This document shows, one piece after another, positions 1-11,728 of a DNA stretch of 64,000 bases (position 1 is its first letter; each line of letters begins with the position of its first letter). The position numbers and the translations under genes are program-made. The DNA is taken from assembly GCA_033977485.1 (NCBI GenBank), contig CM066991.1:30501850-30565849 (forward strand). Direction: 5' to 3'. Below the pieces are notes generated by a model, which did not search any database, was not told where the DNA came from, and was given only the letters and a program-made list of their open reading frames with translations. Source of the stretch: Hydrangea macrophylla (Eukaryota > Streptophyta > Magnoliopsida > Cornales > Hydrangeaceae).

Positions 1-577
1 AAATCATTTGTCCATCCTTAAAACTTTATTTGTCCATATCCAAGTCTGCTACTAAAAATATTTACACAACTTCTAGTTGCATCACACATTTTGCTCCAGA
101 ACATGGAGTGATGTTTGTTTCCTCAGTGGTAAAGGCCAGAGTTCTTAACATGTACTTTGTGTGGCCGAATGGTGTGAACTACACCAATTTAGTGTTCGTG
201 TGTGACAATAAGTAAGCTTACTCTAAAGCTGCTTGGGGTGGACATTTAGCTTTCATTAAAATGTCTTGGTTTAGATTGGTGACCTAAAATCTTATAGTTG
301 TCTTACGTAGGAAAGGTGACCAAAGTAACGAATGGCTTTTTGGATGTAGCTGTTACAAAAGGGCTCACGGAGTTCGAAGTTAACCAAAAGACTTGTTGGG
401 TTATTTTCTACGATTGGTAATAAGCAAAGGATTGTTAGTTGGGGATCTTGTTGTGGTCATTTGATGCTATTAAACAGAGCATGCCTCTAGACTTGGATTT
501 TTTAGGTGAGCTTGCCAACGCCATGCTTTGACTTTGGGAGGCAGTACGGCTTTTGTCATAAGAGTGTATTCAGTCTT

Positions 578-621
<44 letters not shown>

Positions 622-1129
622 GGGGGTGGGGGGGGGGGGGGGTGGGGGGGGGGAGGGATGGCGGGTCTAAGGAGATGTTTGGGTGTCCTCACTTTTGGTT
701 TTGGAATGGGGTGCGTCTTTGGTTATTATATATGGAGAAAGTCAACTTGCAACATTAGATTACTTGTGTGATTCGTAAAGTTGAATATGTATCAAGGTGT
801 GGAGGTCTGTAAACATTGGCAGTAAAGGACATTTATGAGTGTAGCAGCTCCCTAAGTAACTTATAGGCCTAGGATTAGTTGTTTTGTCAAAATCTAAGTT
901 AGCTTTTTGAAGTGGTAGTTTTTGTTTTGGGTACATAGAACCCAGTGCTATTTGCTTGGGCTTAGTTCATTAAGTGAGATTGTTGATCATTGTGCTGTTT
1001 TATTTTTGTCTTAGTTTCTACTCTGCTATTCACTTCTATAAGGTAAACTTTACATGCCTTTATGTGCTATTCTTTTGTTCTATGTGTTCTCATGTCATGG
1101 CTATATCTCTAATATGGAATGGTTTGCAG
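1..1129. other. Non-coding upstream region of the small host gene
   Basis: No convincing coding exon is visible here. The stretch ends in a good splice acceptor (TTTGCAG, ending at 1129) directly before the exon that carries the host start codon, so part of it is probably a 5'-UTR intron. A GA dinucleotide run (about 580-611) runs into a G-rich tract (611-655). The short open frames here are low complexity or lack splice support. Confidence 0.4.
580..655 (+). repeat. (GA)n run followed by an interrupted poly-G tract
   Basis: A GA microsatellite of about 16 units passes directly into more than 40 bases that are almost all G, broken by single T or A. The G runs could form G-quadruplexes on the plus strand. 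The length is likely polymorphic or error-prone. Confidence 0.9.
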
Positions 1130-1155
1130 AACTTGAAGCTTAATCATATAGAAGG

Positions 1156-1278
1156 ATGCCACATAGAACTCGGCCAATGACAGCACTGTTGTTGTTTACG
1201 GGGCTCAATGTTGTTTTGGTATCAACCATTACTCCGGTCTATGACTTTGTTTGCTTCCTTCCATACTGGGAAAGAAGG
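1156..1278 (+). CDS. Small single-pass membrane protein, coding exon 1 of 2
   Basis: This exon encodes residues 1-41 of a predicted 65-residue protein. It follows an acceptor (TTTGCAG at 1123-1129) and ends AAAGAAGG before a GTATGT donor at 1279. The splice is phase 0 and joins to the exon at 3301. After a basic N-terminus (MPHRTRPM), residues 8-27 form one hydrophobic helix (ALLLFTGLNVVLVSTI). An aromatic stretch ending in YWERR follows and leads into a highly charged tail in exon 2. I recall small plant proteins of this architecture (basic start, one transmembrane helix, PVYDFVC-like motif, Arg/Glu-rich tail) with no assigned function, but this was not checked. It is the only host-like gene seen. 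The start was chosen because this ATG is the first in frame after the acceptor. Location and role are unknown. Confidence 0.68.
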
Positions 1279-2009
1279 GTATGTTTCTTATCTTCACTCT
1301 TTTGCAACAAAAGGCGCCTTCTTTTCAACCAAAATGACCATATTATAATACTCCTGTCTTCTTGTTCCTCCTATCAGCCTCCAAAAACTAAAGTTTGGCT
1401 ATTGATGGGAGAATTATGTTCATAGATGAGTATTATTGCTGGATTGTGTGTAATTCATTGCTTGATTCTGATTTTTTTTTTGTTTGAACATTTGATGTTT
1501 GTTGTTCTGCTCCTATATTCTATATCCATGTTGTTTGCATACAAAAGGTAGGCACTTCGAGTTGGCTAAATTTTTCTTTCACTCCATCGTTACCCTTTCT
1601 TTAATATTTTATTTACTTCCCAAAATTAACAATCAACTGCTGTTGTAATAACTTCAGCCTAATCTTTTCCAACAGTAATTTTGGCTCAAATCAGTACTCA
1701 GTACCTCAATCGTGACCAAATACTATATCATTGAATGTTAAAGACTGGTCGAGAGTACTACTAGAAGCAATGATATTATGATTCATGAAAATAGAAGAAG
1801 TTTTGGTTTTCTTAGGATCCTAACCTTGGTGCCTACAGGCTCCTACAGCATGACATGAATTGGAAGATCATTGTGGAGATGCTTTTAAAATCACTTCTAA
1901 AGTCATTACCTTCATTTATGCAAAATTTAATATCCCAATAAACTATGGGACAAATAAGCAGAGAATTCTGAGATATTCTTGCATGGGGAGGGGGTCCTGC
2001 TAATTGTGG

Positions 2010-2043
<34 letters not shown>

Positions 2044-3300
2044 CATCTGCTTTGAGTAAATTTCCTTCTTTGACTTCCTTTCTCCTCCTGATTTTCTTTT
2101 TTAAAATCCATAAAAAGAAAAAAGAGAAAGAAGTATTTTTCTTTTCTTTTGTTAGCATAATATTTCCTGAATAAGATGAAAGTTGGCTAGTAGATGAAAA
2201 GGTCGATCTGATGAGTCTTTTGCCTGCAAAAAGAAGATTTTCTTCCATGCTTTCATCCTATAATTTTTTTATTTATTTATTGAAAGCTCCATAAAGTCAG
2301 CAGCCTTCTATGCAGACAACTTTTAGTTCTAGGTTCCTTTCTTTCAGTCTCGTATATATGCTTGCCAATTAACTATATTGAGGCGAATTTTGAGATTATA
2401 TCTTGAAACCTTCATGGATGTTGAACAACAAGGCTCAAATTTGGAAATCAATAATCATAGGAATGTACTCGCTGTAGATGTATTATTCTCCATCCATCTT
2501 TGTTAATAATTTTCATCAGTTTCATGATATACATCAGTGTTATCTTAAACCTATCTAATTTAAGATAGAAATGATGCGAGTCTGACCGAGATTACATAGA
2601 ATGTTTGGGTCAAACAGTTTAGGACGGATGTTTTTTATTGTGGTGGTGGTTTAAAGAATTAAAGCCCTTGTTTATTGAGGGTCCAAAGCAAATTGTGAAT
2701 GCTTTTCAGGCTTATATGGAACTAAATTCAATAGCATGGCTAGATGAATACTTTCAACATGCTTTATAGCTTAAAAAATCCTGGTCCTGGTGGACCTAGA
2801 CTTCATGTCATTTGAAATCCATGTATATCCTTTGCATCTATTGATCTATGGAAGTGCTTGCTAATTACTTCTAATTCTTGATGTTTATTTGCTGATTTAA
2901 AAAAAATAAAAAAATTTCTTAGTGTTAATTACACTTTACCCCCCCCTGTGGTTTAAAAGTGATCACTTAACCCCTTGTGCTTTCGGGTAAAGTATCACCG
3001 CTACAGAATCTAGCGGAGAGTGTTAAGTCCCTACAATTAGTGACCACTTTACCCCCCTTGTGGTTTGGTCCGATGACATTTTACCCCCATTTTGGCCCGA
3101 TGACACTTTAACCCCTGTGTTTTTGGGGTAAAGTGTCAACTTAACACTCTCCTTAGATTCTGTAGCGGTGGTGACACTTTACCCGAAAGCACAGGGGGGT
3201 TAAGTGGTCACTTTTAAACCACATGGGAGTAAAGTGTCATCGAGTCAAACCATAGGGGGGTTAAGTGTAATTAACCCCTTTTTTTTTTTTATTGTTTTAG
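1279..3300 (+). other. Intron of the small host gene
   Basis: The 2022-bp intron runs from GTATGT at 1279 to TTTTAG at 3300. It is AT-rich, holds a poly-T run (about 2011-2036), and has no exon I can support. Its last third is occupied by a palindromic MITE (2924-3275). Only about 25 bases, mostly T, remain between that MITE and the acceptor, so the polypyrimidine tract lies between the transposon and the exon. Confidence 0.6.
2924..3275. mobile_element. Palindromic MITE-like element with long terminal inverted repeats
   Basis: The left end GTTAATTACACTTTACC is mirrored by the right end TTAAGTGTAATTAAC. The arms continue inward as inverted copies, with blocks such as CTTTCGGGTAAAGT and CTACAGAATCTAG matched on the other side by GATTCTGTAGCGG and ACTTTACCCGAAAGC. 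The centre repeats variants of ACTTTACCCCC...GTGGTTTGG. At about 350 bp with no ORF and nearly full dyad symmetry it is a foldback or MITE structure. No clean target duplication was found. The superfamily is uncertain, possibly Mutator-like. Confidence 0.75.
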
Positions 3301-3375
3301 AGAGAACACTGTCGTCAAGAACGTGAAGCTGTTCTAGCAAAGGGATCTGAATCAACATCAAAGGGTTTCCAATGA
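3301..3375 (+). CDS. Small single-pass membrane protein, coding exon 2 of 2 (terminal)
   Basis: This exon encodes residues 42-65 and the TGA at 3373-3375. It begins right after the TTTTAG acceptor and reads on in phase 0 from exon 1 as REHCRQEREAVLAKGSE plus a short polar end. The basic/acidic helix continues the ERR run that closes exon 1. That continuity of frame and composition across a canonical GT-AG intron is the main evidence that the two exons form one gene. The tail would be cytosolic or luminal depending on topology, which cannot be read here. Confidence 0.68.
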   Translation, partial: REHCRQEREAVLAKGSESTSKGFQ

Positions 3376-3897
3376 TGGGGCTTTTGGAACAGGATAAACA
3401 CTTAACTTGCTGTATCACCTGGTGCTTATTGGAAAATTTAGCTGAAGACCTGTGTCTATACTGTACTTGTTTGCATAGGGAATTGCAGTACTACTTCTTC
3501 ATATAACGTTGTTTTTCTCTGTGGCTGAGCTTGGTCTCTTGATCAGAAACGCCAAGTTTGTAAATGGTGAAAACCTGGGCATGGGCTTCATATTGAAGTT
3601 TTGTTGGAGGACGTACATAAACAGTGTCTTGAATTGAATCATCATTCTGGTTCACCTTCTGATATGAAACAGGGTAAGAAATCTTTAGTGTTGTGGGACA
3701 AGATCTAATGTCCTAACCTAGTGCCTTTTTCATTTCTTTTCTTCTATTTTTCTTGCCCCCCTCCCCTCTTGTGTGTATGTTGGGTAGTAAAGAAAGGGAA
3801 AGAATTCATTAGTGTTCTGATTTGTGATTAGTCTGGTGTGTTCCAGTCAAAGTTGCGAGCATGGACTAATCGCAAATTGGGACAGCATGAGGTGTGT
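3376..3897 (+). other. Presumed 3' UTR and downstream flank of the small host gene
   Basis: This is ordinary AT-rich plant sequence after the stop codon. No clear polyadenylation signal or further exon could be fixed. Nothing else is supported. Confidence 0.3.
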
Positions 3898-4558
3898 CTA
3901 AGGGCCTGTTTAGGTATACACAAAATAAAATCAGGTCTACTCCTATTAAATATTGTTCTTACAAAAAATTATGTCATGTTGGTTTGATAAGGAATAAGTT
4001 TTATGAATAATTTTAGAGAATATAGATTTTGATGCTCGCAAAAGGGCATCAAGCAAACACTGGAATTAGTAGGATGAAGCAATGTTGGACCAAACAAGAT
4101 GTCTTCTTGACCAGCATCAAGATTCTGCTATTGAGAACAGGCAATGAGTATTTCTACCCAAGTGCTTGTTGGCACAATGTGATTGCAGCTAGCCCTCTCT
4201 GTCAGTGGGGATGGTACCCAAATGGCCAAATCCAATCCATGGTTGGACATGAAGTTCATTGTATGAGAGTTGGGTGAATTGCTTCAACTTAATCCCATGC
4301 AGATTACTCAATCTGAGACTTTGAGAAGTGTTACTATTATTATTGTTTTTTTTTTAGAAACTATCCCATTTAGTTCCTTTTCATGCAGGCATAGACATGC
4401 CAAATTGAATCTTACTATTTGGTGTTTATGAAAGTTACTATTACTTTGTCAAATGTTGGTATGAACTAATAAAAAGATGTTTTAAGAGTGATTTTAGAAC
4501 ATTATAACCTCGAAATAGCCACTTATAACACAACCCCCTCCCCCAAACAGGTTCTTAG
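3898..4558. mobile_element. hAT-like MITE (probable)
   Basis: The left end CTAAGGGCCTGTTTAGG is mirrored by the right end CCCCAAACAGGTTCTTAG, giving imperfect inverted termini around the GGCCTGTTT core common in plant hAT-type MITEs. The 660-bp body has no conserved ORF. The expected 8-bp target duplication was not found cleanly, so the ends may be off by a few bases. Confidence 0.42.
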
Positions 4559-6429
4559 CCTTCCAAATCACCCCTTAGATTGGCTAATGTTCTTAAAACT
4601 CAAAACTCACCATGTGAGAGGTTAAAGCCTTTAGCCCCTTAGCGGTTAAAGGTTTTGGTGAAAGCTCAAAACTCACTATATATTTGAGAAATGTTGATAA
4701 TAAGATTTTGTTTATTAATTGGGTAACTAGGGATCTTGAAAGATTTTCCGTATATGAAGGAAATTGGTGGCATAGGCTATGTTTGTAATTTGAGAAAAGG
4801 TAAATAAGAATAAAAATACCATTTCAGTATTCTAGGTGTTTACCTCGCTCGATACTTAAGTTAGAGATTGAAAGTTTTGAATATTGTAAAAGGAAAATCT
4901 CAAAAAATAAAAGAGTGGGGAGGAGTTTAATTTATTAAGTTGTTTGCTCGATCATGACCCTAGCTTTATTGCGAGCCAAAAACGATAGAGATTCCCCTGT
5001 CTGAGTAAAGGTAAGGGTAATTGCTTTCATAAACGAAGTTCTTAGAGTAGGAATTAGGACTCCTCCACGAAATTTCCTTTGAAAAACCAAAGGTGGGGTT
5101 AAAATGGCATTTCTCGGGTAGCCCCCTTTTAGAGGCAGTAAATAAAAATCTTTTATTTGTTTAATTATCTTTCTTGTTCTTTCTTTGACTAGATTCATGA
5201 ACCAAATAGAGTCTTTTAAACATCCTTCTCGTGAGTCCGTCCTTGCACCAATTCAAGTTTGGGAGACTCTTTAGCCGAGTGGTCGCTGTTTCTACAGTTA
5301 CCAGTGGTGGTCCTACCTGTTTATACACCCTGTGAACTCTTGGTAGTTTATGTTAGCTTGGTATGTTTTTCTTTTTGGTTGCTTCTTCTGCCATTTTGCC
5401 ATTTTTGGTTCTTCAATTTGTGTTACCTTTATGAAGTTGGTATATATATGTATATTATATCAAAATTTGTTTTGAAATCGGAGAGCACTTTTTTTGTCTT
5501 ATACCTTGTTTGGCCAACAGTCTATGTTTTTGCTTGAAGCATAGGTCTACTCTATAGCCATTGCACTGTCTTGATCATTCTATAAATTGCTGTTCCAAGG
5601 TGCTGCCACATGGCACCCTATGTGTCCTTCACATTTGGCAAAGTATTGTGATTTACCCATTTTCACATGGAGTGTCAAGTGTCTGGTGGCACATAACAAT
5701 CCATTAAAATTGGCCCTTTTGGGCATTTTCTTTGGTTGGAGAGTCTACATCCCATGACTTTAAGGCTTCATGTTTTTCTTTTACGGAGAGAATCTTAATC
5801 AACTGGATCACACGCAGCGCCAGGACAGTCCTCCTCTTTCATTAAATTTGGCTTCACAACGTTGACACGTTTTCACTTGCAAGAATTTTAACTGTGACAA
5901 CGTTGACACGTCAATAAAAACCCTTCACCACTTGTAAGAATTTCAGTTGCAAGAACTTTGATTTTTTTTCTTCTTCTGCAGCCATTGCTCTTACTCAAAC
6001 CAAAAGCTCTAATACCAGTTATTGTGACCATACAACAACTTTCAGAACCTCACTTCTGAATCCTTGATACCAGTTATTGGAAGATTTAACAATAATGAAG
6101 AATAATCAAATCCCCTTCTCAGGATCTCGAGGTATGCGAACAAGCAAAAGCAAACAAGGAAAATAATCAAGCACACATTATAAACACAGATTTCTATGTG
6201 GTTCACTGCAAATTGGGCTACGTTGACACGAATTAAATATTGTGCGCTCTTGTGCAACAATCAAGTGTATGTGATCGTAAAAGTAATATAGTCTAGATAA
6301 GTCCAAGTTGATCCCATAGGTAAGGATTGAATTAAGGTTCACTAAGTTACTCCCTAAAAGAAAACAAAAGATGATTGTTGTTGGAATGATAATTAATTAA
6401 TTGAATACCTATAACCGTTTAGTTTTGCA
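4559..6429. other. Decayed intergenic DNA with an antisense copia-like end at 6006-6260
   Basis: Most of this stretch shows no recognisable gene. At 6006-6017 the plus strand reads GCTCTAATACCA, the complement of a copia primer-binding site (TGGTATTAGAGC). It is followed by a diverged LTR-like stretch containing GGTTCACTGCAAATTGGGC. Similar blocks occur near 58586 and in element F, so a degraded antisense copia LTR is likely. The frame at 4935-5198 (minus, 87 codons) was not recognised. Confidence 0.35.
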
Positions 6430-6880
6430 GACTTTGATCTCAAAATCACTTTCTCAAGCTCAAAATCAACATGCAATACATAATTAAAATCTGAAACCTT
6501 TGTAATGTAACAATCCGAGCACGTTTTAGTACATCGGTGATATCTCAAAGCTCAAAAATTCAAAAGCTTCTGGGCTTTCTAGTATAGAAAGATAACTCAA
6601 ATACCCACAACTCTCTAGTTTTAAGATTGATCTGAAAATCACTTTATCAAGTTGAAAATCACCATGCAATACAAGTTAAATAATCTTAAACTGCAGTAGT
6701 CCGAGAATCTAAAAACAGCATAGTAAAATGGACATATCCCATAGTTCAAAAATTCAAATCATGCTAGATGTTTTGTACAGATAGATATATCAAATACCCA
6801 AAACTTTCTAGTTTTTTTTATCTAAAAATCTCTTTATCATGATCAAAATCGACATGCAAATTAAGTCAACATAGCAAAAT
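6430..6880 (+). repeat. Diverged tandem repeat, ~190-bp period, about 2.4 copies
   Basis: Blocks containing AAAATCACTTTCTCAAGCTC, AAAATCACTTTATCAAGTTG and AAAATCTCTTTATCATGATC, each followed by AAAATC(A/G)(A/C)CATGCAA, recur near 6437, 6629 and 6819. The spacing is 192 then 190 bp. Each unit also contains CTCTAGTTTT-like and AAAATTCAAA blocks. The copies have clearly diverged. Confidence 0.7.
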
Positions 6881-7288
6881 AAATTCTGGAAAAATGTGTA
6901 TTTTGTTTGAAGATCAATATTTTGATGACCAACGTGTACCCAACTTGTTCAAACTCAGCAACATGCAAATACTCATCATATAAACATGTAATTAACTTGG
7001 AGAAATCAAGAAGTGAAGCATGCGAGTCACACAAAACGATGTACTCACAAGACTAGTAAGCTTGGACCAAGGTGGCAAGGGCTTCTCCTAGCTTTTTCTT
7101 TTCTCTTCTTCGCCTTTCTCTTTATTTCTTCTCCTTCTCTCTCTATGCAATCTAATTATGAGTCTATCAAAAAGTGTATGCATATATTGTGCCATCCATA
7201 TATAGAGAAAAAGGTGGTGGCTAGGTGTCAAGTGCATGTGTTGTGCATGTGTACATGCATTCCAAGTATCCAAGTCATGTTGTCAAGT

Positions 7289-7293
7289 GTTGG
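7289..7293. repeat. Target-site duplication of element A, left copy
   Basis: GTTGG abuts the TG of the left LTR. The same five bases abut the CA of the right LTR at 41324-41328. This fixes A as one insertion. Confidence 0.92.
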
Positions 7294-8464
7294 TGTTTAT
7301 ACCCTAATTTGGGATTTCCCAAGGCACATGACAATCACGTGGCCTGATAATGTCATCGCAGGAGCAAGTGGCAGATGAACAGGAAGTAAGGCCAATCACG
7401 GAGGAAAGACCGATATCTGAGCTAGCTGCAGGTAACGATGGTACATCTAATATGCTAATATCAATGTTAAGACCGAGGATAGAATGATACTGGTTTCTCT
7501 AAGAAAACCTCGATCTTAACACGCAAGGCCAAGGTTGCAATTTAGGTACAACCATAGTCAGAACATCGGTCAAATAAGACCGATGACCAACCAATGAAGG
7601 TTCTAAAGTGTTGGGATCGAAAGATAGGTATGAAAGGAATTGTAATACCGGGCTTAGAAAGTGATTAACAAGTAATCTATGGAACAATTAAAGCTACAAA
7701 GGAAACATCGGTTAAACAAGACCTACAAATGCTAGTAGACTTCCTGCCAAGTATAAGACCGAGATCCATCAACCAATAAGGGTCAAGCTACTCAGAGAAG
7801 GAGGCAATCGGTCAAATAAGATATGTTCACAAGGCTTTTGAGCAGTTAAGCATAGATAAGAACGTGGGCACAGGATATGCTGAGCTGGACGAGAGACGGT
7901 TACATAAAGAGAGAATATGGCAAAAATGGGAGTATCAAGCAGATCAGGAATCATGGGGTAACGAGTGGGGGCAATAACTGATTCATGCCTAGAAATTAGG
8001 AACCACTACCCACTAGCCCCACTAACTCAGACGGCTATTCATTCAAGGTCTATAAATAGGGCAAGGTGTGCAACATTTGAAGGGGCTAACACACACACCA
8101 CCTCTACCCAGGTAGACTTTATTATATTTTTCCTTAAAGCATTCCTACTTTTGTTCTTGAGTGATTGGTGAGTTTCATTGTTCTTAAGAGTGATTGTAAT
8201 CGCTACTTACATTTAGTCAATGAAGATGATGTTCATGGAGGTATTCTTGAGTTTCAGTGTTTGATTTGTTTCCTTTTGCAATTTCCATTTGTAATTACTT
8301 GCTTACATCAGAGTAGAGTAAAAACCCATTTCGTTATTTTAAGAGCAAATTTAATAACGAGTCGCCCAAATTAGAAGTTAGATTCTTAGGTTATCGCAAC
8401 CTCTTTTGAGTCCACGTGGACTTTGGCATACCCAACACTACCATATCGATTTTATTTGTAAACA
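7294..8464 (+). repeat. Element A 5' LTR
   Basis: It starts TGTTTATACCCTAATTTGGG and ends TTATTTGTAAACA. It is the same length as the 3' copy and visibly diverged from it. A TATA-box candidate TATAAATAGG lies at 8051-8060 and probably marks the U3/R transition. Confidence 0.93.
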
Positions 8465-8492
8465 ATTTTTGGCACGCCCGGTGGGACCCGTG
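8465..8492 (+). promoter_or_regulatory. Element A primer-binding region
   Basis: The bases just inside the LTR read TTTTTGGCACGCCCGGTGGG. This is the usual position and style of the primer site in plant Tat/Athila-type elements. The priming tRNA was not determined. Confidence 0.6.
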
Positions 8493-8589
8493 TCAAATGG
8501 TTGGAAAAGGGACCAAATCTAGGGGGCTTTCCTAGGATGTAGGTTCACGCGAGCCCGTCTTAGAACCTGTTATAGAATCCCCAGACAGC

Positions 8590-10609
8590 GTGGTAGCCAG
8601 TCAGGTGGACTTGTCTAAAATGAGTAATAACCTGCTAGGAATTTTCAACCAACGCTTTGCTGAGATGTCCATTAGGCAAGACCAGACTTTTACCCAAGTA
8701 AGCGAAATGTTCCGGGAAATGAGGGAGTGGAAGGAACACCAAGTGGGTGATCCTTCACAGCCATCTATTCAACCAACCTTCCCTGTCTCAGGTTGGATTG
8801 GGGGCAAGTCAGAATGCCCCATCTTCCTCCAAAACCGAAAAATACATTACCCCACCAAAGAGGAATGGCAAGGAAATCTTAGGGGAGACCGGGAACCCAC
8901 CCCGGGTTGTAGTCCGTTCAGGCATTACCATAAAGGAGCCAGTGTATATCAATCTAACGGGGCAAGATTCAGACCATTAGTGGGAAAGGATTAATCCGTT
9001 GTTCGGGGATAACTTAGTCACCGAGGACGAACTCATGGGGAATGATAGAATCGGACTAGAACATGAGACCAGCATGAGAAGGGGTACCCCAGTCCAAACG
9101 GTAAGGGTTGACAAAGAGCAGATCGCCGAGGTCATCCACTAGGACTTCGGTGGCCTTCTCCGAAGAACTCAGCGGCCCGTGTATAGGAGGCCGCATAGCG
9201 ACGCCATCGAAGGAGTATCTATTCCCTAGGGATATAAGGTACCTAATTTTACAATGTTCTCTGGTGAAAGTGATCAATCGACCGTGGAGCATATCGGCTG
9301 CTTCCTGCTTCAGAGTGGGGAGGTAAGTCGCCGAGGAGATATGCTACTATAGTTGTTCCCCAATTCTCTAATTGGGGTAGCTTTCAGCAGGTATATAAAT
9401 TTGCCTCCAAATTATTTCCATACCTGGAATCAAATGGAGGAGGCTTTTCACGCCCAATTCTATCAAATAGAGCCCGAGGTCTCTATGGCCGATTTGACTA
9501 GGTTATATCAGCTTCCAAGCGAATCAGCTAAAGCATACATTGCCAAGTCCAAATGGGCTAAACATCACTGCAAGGTCATGTTGCCTGAAGTGGAATTTAT
9601 CAATATAGCATTAGGAGGGCTCACCTTCGAGCTTAGGAAAAAGTTTGAGGGCATGGGGTTTCGCGATCTCTTTGAACTAGCAACTCGGGCTGCCCGGTAT
9701 TAACGCATGCTTGAAGAAGAGCAAGAGAGAAAAAATTCATCCAAGGGAACCTATTATAGATATCCCAACTATGACATACACACTACAGAATGTGAGATCA
9801 ACATGGAAGTTGATGTGGGCGAGATCGTGTCAAAACGGCCATATCTATGTCAGTCGTTGCCAAAGCCAACTGATGCACAGTTGTCATTGGTCAAAAAATA
9901 ACCTTTTGAGGCCGGCAAGCAGTATTCATTTAACATTGCGATGGTTTATCAGATTTTTGATTTTATGATGGCCGATAGGCAAATTCGGCTTCCACACGAC
10001 GTTAAATTACCTTTGGCTAACGAGCTGAAAGGAAAAGATTATTGCAAGTGGCATAACTCTTGGCATCATGCTACTAACAATTCTTTGGTTTTCCACAATA
10101 TTTTACAGGATATGATCGAGAAAGGAAATTTGAAGTTTGCCGAGAAAGAAAAAGAGGTCATGGGAGTGGATAGTAATCCATTCCCAGAGATAGTGGGAGC
10201 AAACATGGTGGCACCCGATTTTACAATCCTTCGTAGGCCAAGGGAAAAGATTGACCTTAAAGGAGCTGAAGTTGCTGAAACAAGCACGAGAGTATACGAA
10301 CAAAAGGCAAAGGCAAGACTGGCTTCTAAAGTTATGTCAGACATAACCGAGTCAGAAGTGGATAAGGTCCCGACATTGCAATGGATGGTCAATTTGATCG
10401 AACAAGGGCTATGCCCTAAGTGCAAGACCAAGGTAATCACTCCTCCCGTACCAATGAAGAAAAAGGTGTATCGGCCACCCAACCCAAGAAGGCCAATTCA
10501 TAGCCGTCTCACCTATCCAAACCAGGAGTACCGTAGAAAGCCTGAGTTCCAGAGAAATGAGCATGGCCACGGTGACCCAAAGCGGCAGAATAGGGATGTA
10601 AAAAGGTAA
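8590..10609 (+). pseudogene. Element A gag (degenerate)
   Basis: This is the capsid-type polyprotein segment of a Tat-like element, scattered over several frames. A segment at 8590-8994 (minor overlap in a second frame) carries an N-terminal coiled stretch (MSNNLLGIFNQRFAEM). In-frame stops interrupt the next part, which includes the gag-typical GESDQSTVEH. The 116-codon segment 9353-9703 contains YFHTWNQMEEAFHAQF and YQLPSESAKAYI, typical of the retrotransposon gag domain. The 222-codon segment 9941-10609 holds the downstream gag-linker part (KGKDYCKWHNSWHHATNN, a cysteine/histidine signature). No single frame spans the whole, so no functional product is expected. Confidence 0.8.
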
Positions 10610-10738
10610 GCTTACCAACGGCAAGACCGATCTCCATGGATGGTTGTTCCGCCATAGGTAGAAGTGAACCGTTGGAAAAAGGTGGAGCATCCCAAATTCC
10701 CAGTGCAGGCCTACTTCATTAAGACATAGAAAAGAAGA

Positions 10739-11728
10739 GTGCAAAGATTGAGGCAATCAGCTCGGGATTGGGAAGCTAAGTACCGATTGGAGAAAAAGTG
10801 GGCAGATCAGCAAAACTATAAGGACATGGTGCCGAGAGCGATCCTAAGCTGCAAAGGAAAGGGGAAGATCGAGGCCAAGGACCAGGATAATCAACTTCAA
10901 AAGCTTGAAATACCATCTATTCCAGAGGTGAACGAATCGGATTTAGAAATGGCCGATATCGATTCGGATTACGAAGAATCATTGGACAAGTATATCCAGT
11001 TTGGAATCATTCCAAAAGACTCGGTGAATATGGTGTACACATTGCCGAGGTCTTTCATAGCGAGAACTAATCAGGGGAGTCAAATGACGGGTGACGTACA
11101 TGAAGAACAGAAGTGCCTATCCATACCCATATTTGTCAATAGTGAAGCGAAAGTAGATAAGCCAAAGGTATCGGCGATAAGGCCAAAGACCGAAGACGAA
11201 ACAGAAAAAAAAAAGCCAGCCAAAGTTGTTTTTGAAAAACCAGCTAAAGGAATGTCGCAACATTTGAAGCTGTTGTACATCAACGCAACCATTGATGGAG
11301 TGCTATATTCAAGGGTATTGATCGATAACGGAGCTGTAGTAAATATCCTGCCATTGATCATGTTGCTAAAATTGCAACGTGACGAGAACAAGTTGATCCC
11401 AACTAAATTCACAATTTGTGGGTTCACAGGGACACCAGCAAAGACAAAAGGAATCCTTCTAGTGAAGTTTACAGTGGGGAAGAAGACCACCATGATAGCG
11501 TTCTTTGTGGTGGAATCCAGAGCCTCATACAACGCCTTGCTCGGACGTGACTGGATTCATACCAGTTGGTGTATCCCGTCAACCTTGCATCAGTTCCTAA
11601 TTTTTTGGAATGGTGACGAGGTGGAAGTAGTCTGGGCTGATCACAAGCCTTTTATCGCCCAGATTCACTGCTTTGAGGCCGTTTTGTATGAAGAATACAT
11701 CGGCTTGGTCAAATTTATTGACAGATAA
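10739..11728 (+). pseudogene. Element A aspartic protease region
   Basis: This 329-codon open stretch corresponds to the protease part of the gag-pol of a Tat-like element. Retropepsin landmarks are SRVLIDNGAVVNILP (residues about 190-204) and YNALLGRDWIH near residues 264-274. The catalytic triplet reads D-N-G instead of the usual D-S/T-G, so the enzyme is probably inactive. The adjoining WCIPSTLHQFLIFW block is the conserved segment that follows protease in this lineage. It is isolated from gag and RT by stops. Confidence 0.78.

Noticed and set aside
528..758. 76-codon frame with Arg-Glu and poly-Gly repeats
   Set aside because: It reads through the GA microsatellite and poly-G tract and has no other coding signal.
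4935..5198. 87-codon minus-strand frame that looked like possible organellar DNA
   Set aside because: I could not match it to any plastid or mitochondrial gene, and neighbouring sequence gave no organellar landmark.
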